Assembly (NCBI GenBank): GCA_002412625.1
Contig: DHVK01000036.1
Span: forward strand, 1-17,351
Reading direction: 5' to 3'
From: Cloacimonetes bacterium UBA5210
GTDB taxonomy: Bacteria; Cloacimonadota; Cloacimonadia; Cloacimonadales; Cloacimonadaceae
Length of the DNA stretch: 17,351 bases
This document shows positions 1-6,886 of this stretch, piece by piece. Position numbers and translations under genes: made by a program. Position 1 is the stretch's first letter. Every line of letters begins with the position of its first letter. The notes under the pieces were generated by a model. That model was not told the DNA's origin, searched no databases, and was given only the letters and a program-made list of their open reading frames with translations.

Positions 1-68
1 GACAGAAAAACGTTTCGGGAGAAACGAGCTCCAATCGGAACACGCCGCTCCTGGGGCGTTTTTCTGTC
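1..68. terminator. Bidirectional terminator-like inverted repeat
   Basis: Positions 1-12 (GACAGAAAAACG) are the exact reverse complement of 57-68. Two hairpins sit inside. On the + strand, ACGCC (42-46) pairs with GGCGT (55-59) and is followed by a T run at 59-63, which is an intrinsic-terminator layout. On the - strand, the hairpin at 26-11 (CGTTTC, 4-base loop, GAAACG) is followed by a T run (A at 6-10 of the + strand). Each strand therefore has its own stem plus T-tract. It probably ends a gene lying left of the window. It could also be a short mobile repeat with 12-base terminal inverted repeats, or the 3' part of an RNA that starts outside the window. Confidence 0.6.
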
Positions 69-341
69 AGACAGCACTCAACCCGAAACAAAAACAGTAC
101 CCACCCGAAATCACCATCTAACTAGATTCAACAACATCACCAAGCACTAAAGCAAAAACAGCAGCCAACAACACATTGCCAGTTATCCTTTGGCTCGATT
201 GTCCATGAGAATCATTCATTAGCTTGGAAAAGTCCTGTTGTCCGGGGTTGAAAGAAAGATTGGGTGCTCCGTCAGGGATAGGATTATAAATGCCATTCCG
301 GCAGGAAAAGTCCGGGTTCGCAAGGGTTGCAAACTTCTATA
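69..341. other. Non-coding upstream stretch, strongly A/C-rich in 70-180
   Basis: No convincing gene lies here. On the + strand, 70-180 has very few G and T bases. The opposite strand is therefore poor in A, so stop codons are rare there by composition alone. A minus-strand frame is open from 336 to a TAG at 118-120 (72 codons). It contains an ATG at 219-217 that would give a 33-residue peptide with a hydrophobic segment (VLLAAVFALVLG). No clear ribosome binding site precedes it. I treat it as a possible relic or a chance frame, not as a gene. I see no recognisable riboswitch consensus. Confidence 0.4.
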
Positions 342-369
342 TTGACACAATTGCCCCCTTCATTGAAAT
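342..369 (+). promoter_or_regulatory. Candidate sigma-70-type promoter for mtnA operon
   Basis: A perfect -35 hexamer TTGACA lies at 342-347. TGAAAT at 364-369, after a 16-base spacer, matches the -10 consensus at four of six positions. Transcription would start near 376, leaving a leader of about 25 bases that includes the GGAG ribosome binding site at 392-395. This is a pattern match only. Confidence 0.45.
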
Positions 370-400
370 TGCCATTAGTCATTATAATTATGGAGAAACA

Positions 401-1435
401 ATGCAGATAAACGGACAAGAATACCGCAGCGTGTGGTTTGAACACGCCCGGGTGAAAATGATAGATCAAAATAAACTGCCCTTTGCCTTCGAGATTCGCG
501 AATACAGCAGCTACCTGGAGGTGGCGGCAGCGATCCGGGATATGACGGTGCGCGGGGCTCCGGCGATCGGCGCGGCGGGCGCTTATGGCCTGGCAATGGC
601 GGCGCAAAGCGCTCCGGAAGAGAAGTTTCGGGCATATCTGCGCAGCGCGCGGGACGAATTGATCAGTGCCCGCCCCACGGCGGTGGATCTCTCAATCGGG
701 GTCAACAGCGTGTATGAAAGCACCTTGAAGTTTATTCCGGATCTGGTTCACGCGCGGCAGGTAGCGCTGTTGGCAGCCAATGAATTTGCCAATCGCAGCG
801 CGGCGGAGTGTTTGGAACTGGGAAACCGGGGAGCAGAGCTGATCAAAGAAGGTTATCGCATCCTGACACATTGCAATGCCGGCGCTTTGGCGACGGTGGA
901 TCACGGCACGGCGCTGGCGGTGATCCGGCAGGCACATAAACAGGGTAAAAACATCTTTGTCTATGTGGATGAGACGCGTCCGCGCCTTCAGGGAGCGCGT
1001 TTAACGGCGTTTGAGCTGGAGCAGGAAGGGATTCCGCACGCGATTATCGCTGATTCCGCTGCCGGCTTCTATTTCTGGAAAAACGAGATTGATCTGGTGA
1101 TCACCGGGACGGATCGGATTTGCCTGAACGGGGATATTGCCAATAAGATCGGTACTTATGAGAAAGCGGTGATGGCGAAAGTCCACGATGTGCCCTTCTA
1201 TGTGGCAGCCCCGCTAAGCACCTTTGACTTTGGCTGCGCCAAGGGAGAGGATATCCCGATCGAAATCCGGGATGAAGCCGAGATCAAGTATATCGGTGAA
1301 AGCTGCATCGCAAACCCCGGGTCAATCGCACTGAACCCCTCTTTTGATATCACTCCCGCCAGCTATATCACCAAAATTATCACGCCCAAGGGGATCTTTG
1401 AACCCTCCGAGGCAGCCCAGAAGGTTCAGCAATGA
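401..1435 (+). CDS. mtnA: S-methyl-5-thioribose-1-phosphate isomerase
   Basis: This 344-residue protein should convert methylthioribose-1-phosphate to methylthioribulose-1-phosphate in methionine or 5'-deoxynucleoside salvage in the cytoplasm. Family signatures are clear: RGAPAIGAAGAYGLA (51-65), THCNAGALAT with the catalytic Cys158, DETRPRLQGARLTA (190-203), GTDRI with the catalytic Asp238, and GDIANKIGTY (244-253). Residues corresponding to the phosphate-site Arg and Asn-Lys of characterised MtnA are present (R51, R91, Q197, N248, K249). Some usually conserved spots differ: TAVDLS for TAVNL, and DSAAGFYF for the usual DNMAG type. An in-frame upstream ATG at 290 would add 37 residues without family similarity. 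ATG 401 follows GGAGA at 392-396 and gives the normal family length, so I chose it. The stop overlaps the next start as ATGA. Confidence 0.93.
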   Translation: MQINGQEYRSVWFEHARVKMIDQNKLPFAFEIREYSSYLEVAAAIRDMTVRGAPAIGAAGAYGLAMAAQSAPEEKFRAYLRSARDELISARPTAVDLSIGVNSVYESTLKFIPDLVHARQVALLAANEFANRSAAECLELGNRGAELIKEGYRILTHCNAGALATVDHGTALAVIRQAHKQGKNIFVYVDETRPRLQGARLTAFELEQEGIPHAIIADSAAGFYFWKNEIDLVITGTDRICLNGDIANKIGTYEKAVMAKVHDVPFYVAAPLSTFDFGCAKGEDIPIEIRDEAEIKYIGESCIANPGSIALNPSFDITPASYITKIITPKGIFEPSEAAQKVQQ

Positions 1436-2751
1436 AAGAGAGATGTGACCACATCATCAAGGGCGGCAGGATCGTCTGCATGGATGCCGGCTTTCGGGTG
1501 TTGGAGGATCACTTCATCCTGGTCCGGGATGGGCTTATTCAAGATATCCTCGCGCTTGACCGGCTGAAGGACTATAAAGCACAGAGCGTTGTGGACGCCA
1601 CCGGCTGTTTGGTGATTCCCGCGCTGATCAATGCCCACAGCCATTTGCCGATGACCTATTTTCGGGGCCTGGCGGATGATCTGCCCCTGGATCGTTGGCT
1701 GAGTGAATACATCTGGCCGCTGGAAGCCAAACTGGTGGACGCGGACTTCGTGTATGACGCCAGCCTGCACGGCGCGGCAGAGATGCTCAAAAACGGGATC
1801 TGTCTTTCAAACGACATGTATTTTCACAGCGATATGATCGCCAAAGCTTGCTCCCGGGCGGGCATGCGGGTGATCGTTTCCACCGCGGTCATTGCCCCGG
1901 ATTTTGCCGGAGACCCCGCGCTCTACGAAGCCAAGATGCTGGAGCTGGAAGACTTTTGCCGGGATCTCCCTTTGGCAGAATGCGCTTTGGCGCCTCACGC
2001 GCTCTACACTTGCTCTGAAAAGCTCTTGAAAGCCTGCGCGGGATACGCCCTCAAGCACGATTGGAGGCTGCACACTCACCTCAGCGAGACCCGCTTGGAG
2101 CTGGAGGACTGCCTGAAAGCGCATGGCAAACGGCCGCTGGATTATCTGGCAGACCTGGGCTTTCTGGAAGCGCGCTGCATGTTTGCGCACGGAGTGTGGC
2201 TGAGCGGGGAAGAATGCCGCAGACTGGGAGCAAGCAATTCCGCCGTGGCGATCTGCACGGATAGCAACCTGAAGCTGGCAAGCGGCTTTGCCCCGCTGAA
2301 AAGCATGATGGAACACGGCGTCCGCTTCGCGATGGGCACAGACGGAGTAGCCAGCAACAACAACCTGGACCTGCTGGAAGAGCTTTCCACCACCGCCAAA
2401 CTGCATAAAGCCCTGAACGGGGATCCGCTGTTTCTGCCGGCGCGAGAGGCTTTTGCGCATGTGACCATCGAAGCGGCAAGAGCTTTGGGTATGGAAGACA
2501 CCTTGGGCAGCCTGGAGCCCGGCAAAGCCGCCGATCTCTGTCTTGTGGATATCCAAAACCTGCCAAGTTCGCCTTGCTACAACCCCTATTCCCAATTAGT
2601 ATATTCAATGGGGTCGCACCAAATGCGGGATGTGATGGTTGCAGGTAAATTTGCGGTGCGGGATTATCAACTGGTGAATCTGGATGAAAGCGAGCTGATC
2701 GAGCAGGCGGATGAGTTCATGCGCAAGATCCAAAGAGAGATGCAAAAGTGA
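1432..2751 (+). CDS. Amidohydrolase, 5'-methylthioadenosine/S-adenosylhomocysteine deaminase family
   Basis: A 439-residue metal-dependent amidohydrolase of the ATZ/TRZ-MtaD-DadD group. It probably deaminates 5'-methylthioadenosine, S-adenosylhomocysteine or 5'-deoxyadenosine to the inosine analogue. Metal and catalytic residues seen in characterised members are present: HxH (H69, H71) in INAHSHLPM, HTHLSET with H216 and Glu219, H253 in FAHGVWL, and D304 in MGTDGVASNN. RGLADDLPL (78-86) and the C-terminal LEPGKAADL (361-369) are also typical. One departure stands out. The usual H-(N/C)-P-x-SNLKL segment reads ICTDSNLKL (274-282), so the His and Pro are gone. Its start ATG overlaps the mtnA stop and its own stop overlaps the smpB start, so translation is probably coupled. 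Adjacency to mtnA supports a methylthioadenosine or deoxyadenosine substrate, but exact specificity cannot be read from sequence. Confidence 0.88.
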   Translation: MKERCDHIIKGGRIVCMDAGFRVLEDHFILVRDGLIQDILALDRLKDYKAQSVVDATGCLVIPALINAHSHLPMTYFRGLADDLPLDRWLSEYIWPLEAKLVDADFVYDASLHGAAEMLKNGICLSNDMYFHSDMIAKACSRAGMRVIVSTAVIAPDFAGDPALYEAKMLELEDFCRDLPLAECALAPHALYTCSEKLLKACAGYALKHDWRLHTHLSETRLELEDCLKAHGKRPLDYLADLGFLEARCMFAHGVWLSGEECRRLGASNSAVAICTDSNLKLASGFAPLKSMMEHGVRFAMGTDGVASNNNLDLLEELSTTAKLHKALNGDPLFLPAREAFAHVTIEAARALGMEDTLGSLEPGKAADLCLVDIQNLPSSPCYNPYSQLVYSMGSHQMRDVMVAGKFAVRDYQLVNLDESELIEQADEFMRKIQREMQK

Positions 2752-3194
2752 AGGCGATAACGAACCGCAAGGCCACTCACGATTATACCATCATCCAAAA
2801 GTTTGAAGCCGGGATCTCGCTCACCGGCACGGAGATCAAATCCATCCGCAACGGTGCAATCAACTTCAAGGATAGCTTTGCCAAAATCAAAGACGGCCAG
2901 TGCTGGCTGATGAACTTCCACATTTCACCCTGGGAAAATGCCGGGGTCTTCAACCACGAGACAGAGCGTCCACGCCGGCTGCTGCTGCACCGCCAGGAGA
3001 TTCGCCGCATGCAAAGCAAGGTGGATGAACTGGGCATGACCATTGTGCCGCTGAACATCTATATCAACGATCAGGGAAGGTGCAAACTGACCATCGCCCT
3101 GGCCAAAGGCAAGAAGACCTACGACAAAAGGGACAGCCTCCAGCAAAAGGATATGGCGCGCGATAAAGAGCGCAGCCTGCGCCGCGAAGGATAG
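2748..3194 (+). CDS. smpB: SsrA-binding protein SmpB
   Basis: A 148-residue protein that binds tmRNA and delivers it to stalled ribosomes for trans-translation. Typical features are LTGTEIKSIRNGAINFKDSF (25-44) in the OB-fold, RRLLLHRQEI, IVPLNIYI, and LTIALAKGKKTYDKRDSL (114-131). A basic C-terminal tail (KDMARDKERSLRREG) follows, the part of the family known to enter the decoding centre. The start is GTG, overlapping the upstream TGA as GTGA. Length is normal for the family (about 150-160). No tmRNA gene is visible next to it; the 145-base gap downstream is too short for one. Confidence 0.95.
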   Translation: MKAITNRKATHDYTIIQKFEAGISLTGTEIKSIRNGAINFKDSFAKIKDGQCWLMNFHISPWENAGVFNHETERPRRLLLHRQEIRRMQSKVDELGMTIVPLNIYINDQGRCKLTIALAKGKKTYDKRDSLQQKDMARDKERSLRREG

Positions 3195-3253
3195 AATATG
3201 TGCAGGAATGCCCGCTGTTTGCGGTATAAGCGCTGATGATGCAAATTCTGTGC

Positions 3254-3281
3254 TTGACAAGCCCGGAACATGGAATAATCT
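3254..3281 (+). promoter_or_regulatory. Candidate promoter before the DUF4139 gene
   Basis: TTGACA at 3254-3259 is a perfect -35 hexamer. A weak -10, TAATCT (3276-3281), follows after 16 bases. It lies in the 145-base gap after smpB and would start the next transcription unit at about 3288. The -10 is poor, so this is tentative. I see no convincing terminator for smpB in the same gap, only a 4-base stem around 3213-3226. Confidence 0.35.
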
Positions 3282-3339
3282 GTATCCGGATGTGGATTGA
3301 TTAACCCCAAGGATTGATGAACATCAAAAAGGAGCCAAA

Positions 3340-4683
3340 ATGAACTATCGGCTATTTATCACTGTGCTGATGCTGGTGCTTTGCACTCTGCCGCTTGTGG
3401 CGGAAGATTGGATTACGATTTATAACGACGACCTTTCCCTGATTCGCAGCGATTTTAATCTGGATCTGGAGCAAGGTAAACAAAAATATAACTTCGACGA
3501 CATTACTTCCCGCATTATGCCGGCATCCGTGATCGTGAGAAGCAGCGGACTGCGGGTGGCAGAACAGAACTATGAATATGACCTGGCGGGGAAGTATCAG
3601 ATCATGACCAAATACCTGGATCAGGAAGTGTTGGCGGTTACCAAGGATCAATCCAAGCTGCGCGGCATCCTGAAGTTCTTTGATGGCGCAAACATCGGCA
3701 TCATCGAGGATAGCACCCGGCGCTTGCTGGTGATCGCGGATAGCGAAGTGCAGTGGATTCAGCTGGCCTCGCTGCCGGCAAACTTCTATACCAAACCCAC
3801 TCTGGCATGGAGCCTGATCGCCCCCAAAAAAGGGAAATACCCGGTGCAGCTGAGCTATTTGAGCGGCGGATTTTCCTGGGATGTGACTTACAACGCGGTC
3901 TGGGACGAATCCAAGCTGGACCTCAACAGCTGGGTGACGATCAACAACAGAAGCGGCAAAGCCTTTGAGAATGTGAACCTGAAGCTGATCGCCGGAGAAG
4001 TGAACCAAGTGCGCCAAAAGTTCGGCGGCTACAACCGCTTTGAAGCGATGGATGAATCTGTGTCTATGGCTGCCGGAAGCGCGCCCTCTTTTGAGCAAAA
4101 GGCCTTTCACGATTTTCACATGTACACTCTGGACCAAAAGGTCTCCTTTGCCAACAACCAGACCAAGCAGCTGGAGCTGTACCCCACGCAGAAGGTCACT
4201 GCCCAGTCTGTGTATGAATTCACCACCTTTGGCAGCGGCGTGAGCAGCGTCATCAAATTCACCAATACTGCCGATCAGGGCCTGGGTAAACCCCTGCCCA
4301 AAGGCACTTTCAAGATATATAAAGCGGATAGCGACGGCAACATGGAGTTCATCGGTGAAGACAGCATCAATCACACCGGTCGCAACGAAGAAATCAAGAT
4401 CAACACCGGCAAGGCCTTTGATCTGGTGGCAAACTCTTCCGTGCGCAACCAGAAGACCATTTCCCGCAATGCTTCCGAGCGCGAGATCCATGTGAACCTG
4501 AAGAACAACAGCAGCACCCGCAAAAGCATCAATGTGATCCACCAGCTTTCCGGCACAGCCCGCATCGTGGAAGCCGAACGCCGCTACGCTCTGGATAATG
4601 TGAAGAACACGGTTACTTTCACGGTAGATCTGGCTCCGGATACGGAGTATAACTTCTTCTTCCGTGAACGCAACGAATGGTAA
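3340..4683 (+). CDS. Exported DUF4139 domain-containing protein
   Basis: A 447-residue protein of unknown function. Residues 1-21 form a signal peptide (positive N-terminus, hydrophobic LFITVLMLVLCTLPLVA, likely cut before EDW), so it is probably periplasmic or surface-located. The rest looks like the DUF4139 family. In particular LSYLSGGFSWDVTYNAVW (180-197), followed by WVTINNRSGKAFENVNLKLI, matches the domain's typical pattern of a Trp-x-x-x-Tyr strand and an N-R-S-G-x-x-x-x-NV-x-L segment. The C-terminal half reads like repeated beta-strands with a conserved-looking TEYNFFFRERNEW end. There are few cysteines, no catalytic motif and no lipobox. The start ATG follows AGGAG at 3330-3334. The Hsp20 gene begins 33 bases downstream, so it may be the first gene of the operon running to 8235. 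Confidence 0.75.
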   Translation: MNYRLFITVLMLVLCTLPLVAEDWITIYNDDLSLIRSDFNLDLEQGKQKYNFDDITSRIMPASVIVRSSGLRVAEQNYEYDLAGKYQIMTKYLDQEVLAVTKDQSKLRGILKFFDGANIGIIEDSTRRLLVIADSEVQWIQLASLPANFYTKPTLAWSLIAPKKGKYPVQLSYLSGGFSWDVTYNAVWDESKLDLNSWVTINNRSGKAFENVNLKLIAGEVNQVRQKFGGYNRFEAMDESVSMAAGSAPSFEQKAFHDFHMYTLDQKVSFANNQTKQLELYPTQKVTAQSVYEFTTFGSGVSSVIKFTNTADQGLGKPLPKGTFKIYKADSDGNMEFIGEDSINHTGRNEEIKINTGKAFDLVANSSVRNQKTISRNASEREIHVNLKNNSSTRKSINVIHQLSGTARIVEAERRYALDNVKNTVTFTVDLAPDTEYNFFFRERNEW

Positions 4684-4701
4684 TGCGATAAAGATAAACC
4701 T

Positions 4702-4709
4702 GAGGAGGT
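4702..4709 (+). promoter_or_regulatory. Very strong Shine-Dalgarno before hsp20
   Basis: GAGGAGGT is almost fully complementary to the 16S rRNA 3' end and sits 7 bases before ATG 4717. It fixes the Hsp20 start and suggests high translation. Confidence 0.8.
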
Positions 4710-4716
4710 TGAACTG

Positions 4717-5157
4717 ATGCGCGAGAGGATATTTTCGAACCTCGTGGGCATACATCGTGAAATGCTCAAGCTTTTGGGCGAGGTTAATTCCTTGAATAGC
4801 GATACCCAGGCCATCGAGGAAGCCATCGACGAAGCCTGGCATCCACGCTGTGATGTCTTTCAGACCGATACCGAGTGGATTGTGGTGGCAGAACTGGCGG
4901 GCGTGGAGAAGGACGAGATCGCCATCTCCGTGAGCCCGGAGTATCTGCGGATCAGCGGCAACCGCAGCTTCCCCGCCAAGAATTGCCCGCTTTGTTATTA
5001 CAATATGGAGATCGAGACCGGTCACTTTGAGCGCAGAATCTATTTCCCGGAGAGCCCGGTGGATAAAGATAATCCCCGCGTGAGCTACATCAACGGCATG
5101 CTGAGGATCGCCTTCACGCTCGCCCCGGTGGTGGAACGCATCATCCCCATTACCTGA
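4717..5157 (+). CDS. Hsp20/alpha-crystallin family small heat-shock protein
   Basis: A 146-residue ATP-independent holdase chaperone. A helical N-terminal arm (1-43) precedes the alpha-crystallin domain (about 45-135). The domain shows the family pattern: DVFQTDTEWIVVAELAGVEK (46-65), EIAISVSPEYLRISGNR, GHFERRIYFPE (102-112) and the NGMLRIAF strand (126-133). The C-terminal IIPIT supplies the I-x-I motif that docks between subunits. Length is normal. Unusual is a CPLC motif (Cys90, Cys93) in the segment before the GHFERRI strand, where most relatives have charged residues. This pair could be redox-sensitive or bind metal. The next gene's ribosome binding site overlaps the stop, so the two are in one transcript. 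Confidence 0.9.
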   Translation: MRERIFSNLVGIHREMLKLLGEVNSLNSDTQAIEEAIDEAWHPRCDVFQTDTEWIVVAELAGVEKDEIAISVSPEYLRISGNRSFPAKNCPLCYYNMEIETGHFERRIYFPESPVDKDNPRVSYINGMLRIAFTLAPVVERIIPIT

Positions 5158-5168
5158 AGGGGAGGCTT

Positions 5169-5717
5169 ATGTTAGAACTTCTTGGCGCCAAGTTATACAC
5201 CGGCATCGTGGCCTTGTCTTTACTCTTATTTTCTTCGTTTCAGGGAAATGATCCCCGGCTGAGCGCCATCACCGTGCAAAAGAGCGAGAATTATCTGCAT
5301 CTGAGCGGAAGCCTGATCTCTGCCTTCGACAACGATTTTCCCAGCATCTTCAGTTCCGGAACTCCGATCCCCGTGCATTTCATGCTACAAATCCGCTCCG
5401 GAGGAAAGGCAGTGGTGCAGCGCCGCTTCACCCACACGGTCAGTTTTGATACCGCCACCGGGGTTTATGAACTGGGCAAATCCGGCACCGGCGAGGTTTA
5501 CCGTTCCGACCGGGTGGAAGACATCATCCGCGAAGTATCCCGCTATCGGTTTGGCATTCCCTACCAGGCAGATTGGGGTTCGGTGAGCATCAAGATCGAT
5601 GCCAGCCTGCCCCGGGTGAATTTTGAGCAACTCAACAAAGAAGTAGATCTGATGGTCTTGTGGAAGCACAAGATACCTTCCGCCCGCACGACTGCTGATC
5701 TGCGCAGGGCACAATAA
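5169..5717 (+). CDS. DUF4390 domain-containing protein
   Basis: A 182-residue protein with an N-terminal hydrophobic segment (about 10-24, YTGIVALSLLLFSSF), acting as a signal anchor or signal peptide. It is followed by a beta-rich domain that places it in the DUF4390 family: SGSLISAFDNDFPSIFSSGTP (46-66), PVHFMLQIRS, VVQRRFTHTVSFD, and a late YRFGIPYQADWGSVSIKI (126-143). Function is unknown. In many proteobacteria DUF4390 genes lie immediately before an NtrY-type kinase and an NtrX-type regulator, and the same order occurs here, which supports both the call and a link to envelope signalling. The start ATG 5169 has GGGGAGG just upstream, overlapping the hsp20 stop. The kinase gene starts 14 bases downstream. 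Confidence 0.78.
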   Translation: MLELLGAKLYTGIVALSLLLFSSFQGNDPRLSAITVQKSENYLHLSGSLISAFDNDFPSIFSSGTPIPVHFMLQIRSGGKAVVQRRFTHTVSFDTATGVYELGKSGTGEVYRSDRVEDIIREVSRYRFGIPYQADWGSVSIKIDASLPRVNFEQLNKEVDLMVLWKHKIPSARTTADLRRAQ

Positions 5718-5731
5718 GTTAAGGAGATAGG

Positions 5732-6886
5732 ATGCCGAAGATCGGTTTGCACACGCGCATCATTTTGCTGTTTCTGATCGTCTCGATCGGTGGGCTGATG
5801 CTGCTCAACATGGTGTTTCAATCCAAACAAGAGGAGATTCATGGCGCGATCAAGCGCATGGAGCTTTTGGAGCGCTTGCGCGGGCTTCGGCAATACAGCC
5901 ATGTGGATTCGGTTCAAGCGCAGGAAATCATGCGTGAATACGATGCCGCCAAAGCCCTGCTGAATGTATCCCTGGGCGATTCCCGGGTGGTCACCTCCGT
6001 GGTTCTGTTTTTGGTGATCATCCTTTCCAGCTCGATCTTCATCGTCTTCATCATCCGCATCAGCAAGCCTCTGCGCGAGCTAAAACACGCCACCGATCAG
6101 ATCCGTCAGGGCAATTTCAGTGTGCATTTGCCCGAAACCGGGATTCTGGAGATGCGCGAACTGAAGAACAGTTTCAACGTGATGTCCCGCGAGCTGGAGA
6201 CGATTCAGACCAAGCTCCTGGTTGCCGAGAAGGAGATGATCTGGAAGGACCTTTCCCGCATCCTGGCCCACGAGATCAAGAATCCGCTTACTCCGATCCA
6301 GCTGGTCATCCAGCGTCTGGAAGGGCGCCTGGAAAGCGATCCCGAAAGTATCAAAGACATCATGCCGGAATCCGTCTCCATCATTACCCAAGAAGTTGAG
6401 AACCTGCGGCTGTTGGCGCAGGATTTCAGCAACTATGCCAAGGCCAGCCAGCCCTCCCGGGAACTCTTCAATCCGGCAAGCTCCATTCGTGAAATCGTGA
6501 AATCCTATTCCCAAAACTACGACATTCAGCTACAGCTGGCTGAAGACCTGAGCATATTTTTTGACAAAACCCACTTCTACCAGGTGCTGACAAACATTCT
6601 GCAAAACGCCATCGACGCCTCCCAAGATGCCAAGCCGATCACCATAAAACTATATGGAGAGCGCTCTTATGTAGTGCTGGGCATCAATGATCAGGGCTCC
6701 GGGATCGAGAGCAAAGACCTCGCCCGCATCTTTGAACCATACTTCAGCAAAAAAAGCAAAGGCACCGGCCTGGGCCTGGCGTTGGTGAAGAAGCTCTGCG
6801 ATGCAAACGGCACCATCGTCCGTGTGAAGAGCAAACCGGGGGAAGGCACAGAGTTTACCCTGATCATCGAGGAAACCACCGCTTGA
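5732..6886 (+). CDS. NtrY-like sensor histidine kinase
   Basis: A 384-residue membrane histidine kinase. TM1 spans about 9-28, TM2 about 86-109, with a short (about 55-residue) extracytoplasmic loop between them. A HAMP linker follows (110-162). The HisKA motif is AHEIKNPLTPIQL with phospho-accepting His180, the form typical of NtrY. The ATPase domain has an N box (NILQNAID, Asn292), the G1 box DQGSGI (320-325), FEPYF and G2 KGTGLGLALV (343-352). It is much shorter than classical NtrY, with no PAS domain and no large sensing region, so the signal may reach it through the neighbouring DUF4390 protein. That last point is inference. AAGGAGAT at 5721-5728 supports the start. The stop overlaps the response-regulator start (TTGA), so the pair is surely co-expressed. 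Phosphotransfer target: the next gene. Confidence 0.93.
   Translation: MPKIGLHTRIILLFLIVSIGGLMLLNMVFQSKQEEIHGAIKRMELLERLRGLRQYSHVDSVQAQEIMREYDAAKALLNVSLGDSRVVTSVVLFLVIILSSSIFIVFIIRISKPLRELKHATDQIRQGNFSVHLPETGILEMRELKNSFNVMSRELETIQTKLLVAEKEMIWKDLSRILAHEIKNPLTPIQLVIQRLEGRLESDPESIKDIMPESVSIITQEVENLRLLAQDFSNYAKASQPSRELFNPASSIREIVKSYSQNYDIQLQLAEDLSIFFDKTHFYQVLTNILQNAIDASQDAKPITIKLYGERSYVVLGINDQGSGIESKDLARIFEPYFSKKSKGTGLGLALVKKLCDANGTIVRVKSKPGEGTEFTLIIEETTA

Noticed and set aside
383..388. Perfect TATAAT before mtnA
   Set aside because: Its matching -35 (around 360-365) is poor, and transcription would begin near 395, removing the ribosome binding site at 392-395.
290..400. N-terminal extension of MtnA from ATG 290
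   Set aside because: The 37 extra residues do not resemble MtnA, the candidate promoter lies inside them, and ATG 401 has a ribosome binding site and gives the family length.
69..400. SAM or other riboswitch ahead of mtnA
   Set aside because: I could not find the conserved core of SAM-type riboswitches, and the only terminator lies at the far left with its stem fully explained by the inverted repeat.
1807..2595. Minus-strand open frame opposite the amidohydrolase
   Set aside because: Shadow of a well-supported gene, with no motif of its own.
3195..3339. tmRNA gene next to smpB
   Set aside because: The gap is only 145 bases and shows no tRNA-like ends or tag-coding frame.
3352..5025. Long minus-strand open frame (557 codons) opposite the DUF4139 and hsp20 genes
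   Set aside because: It spans two clear genes with recognisable domains and good ribosome binding sites on the + strand. Its His-, Ala- and Gly-rich translation is typical of an antisense shadow in GC-rich codons.
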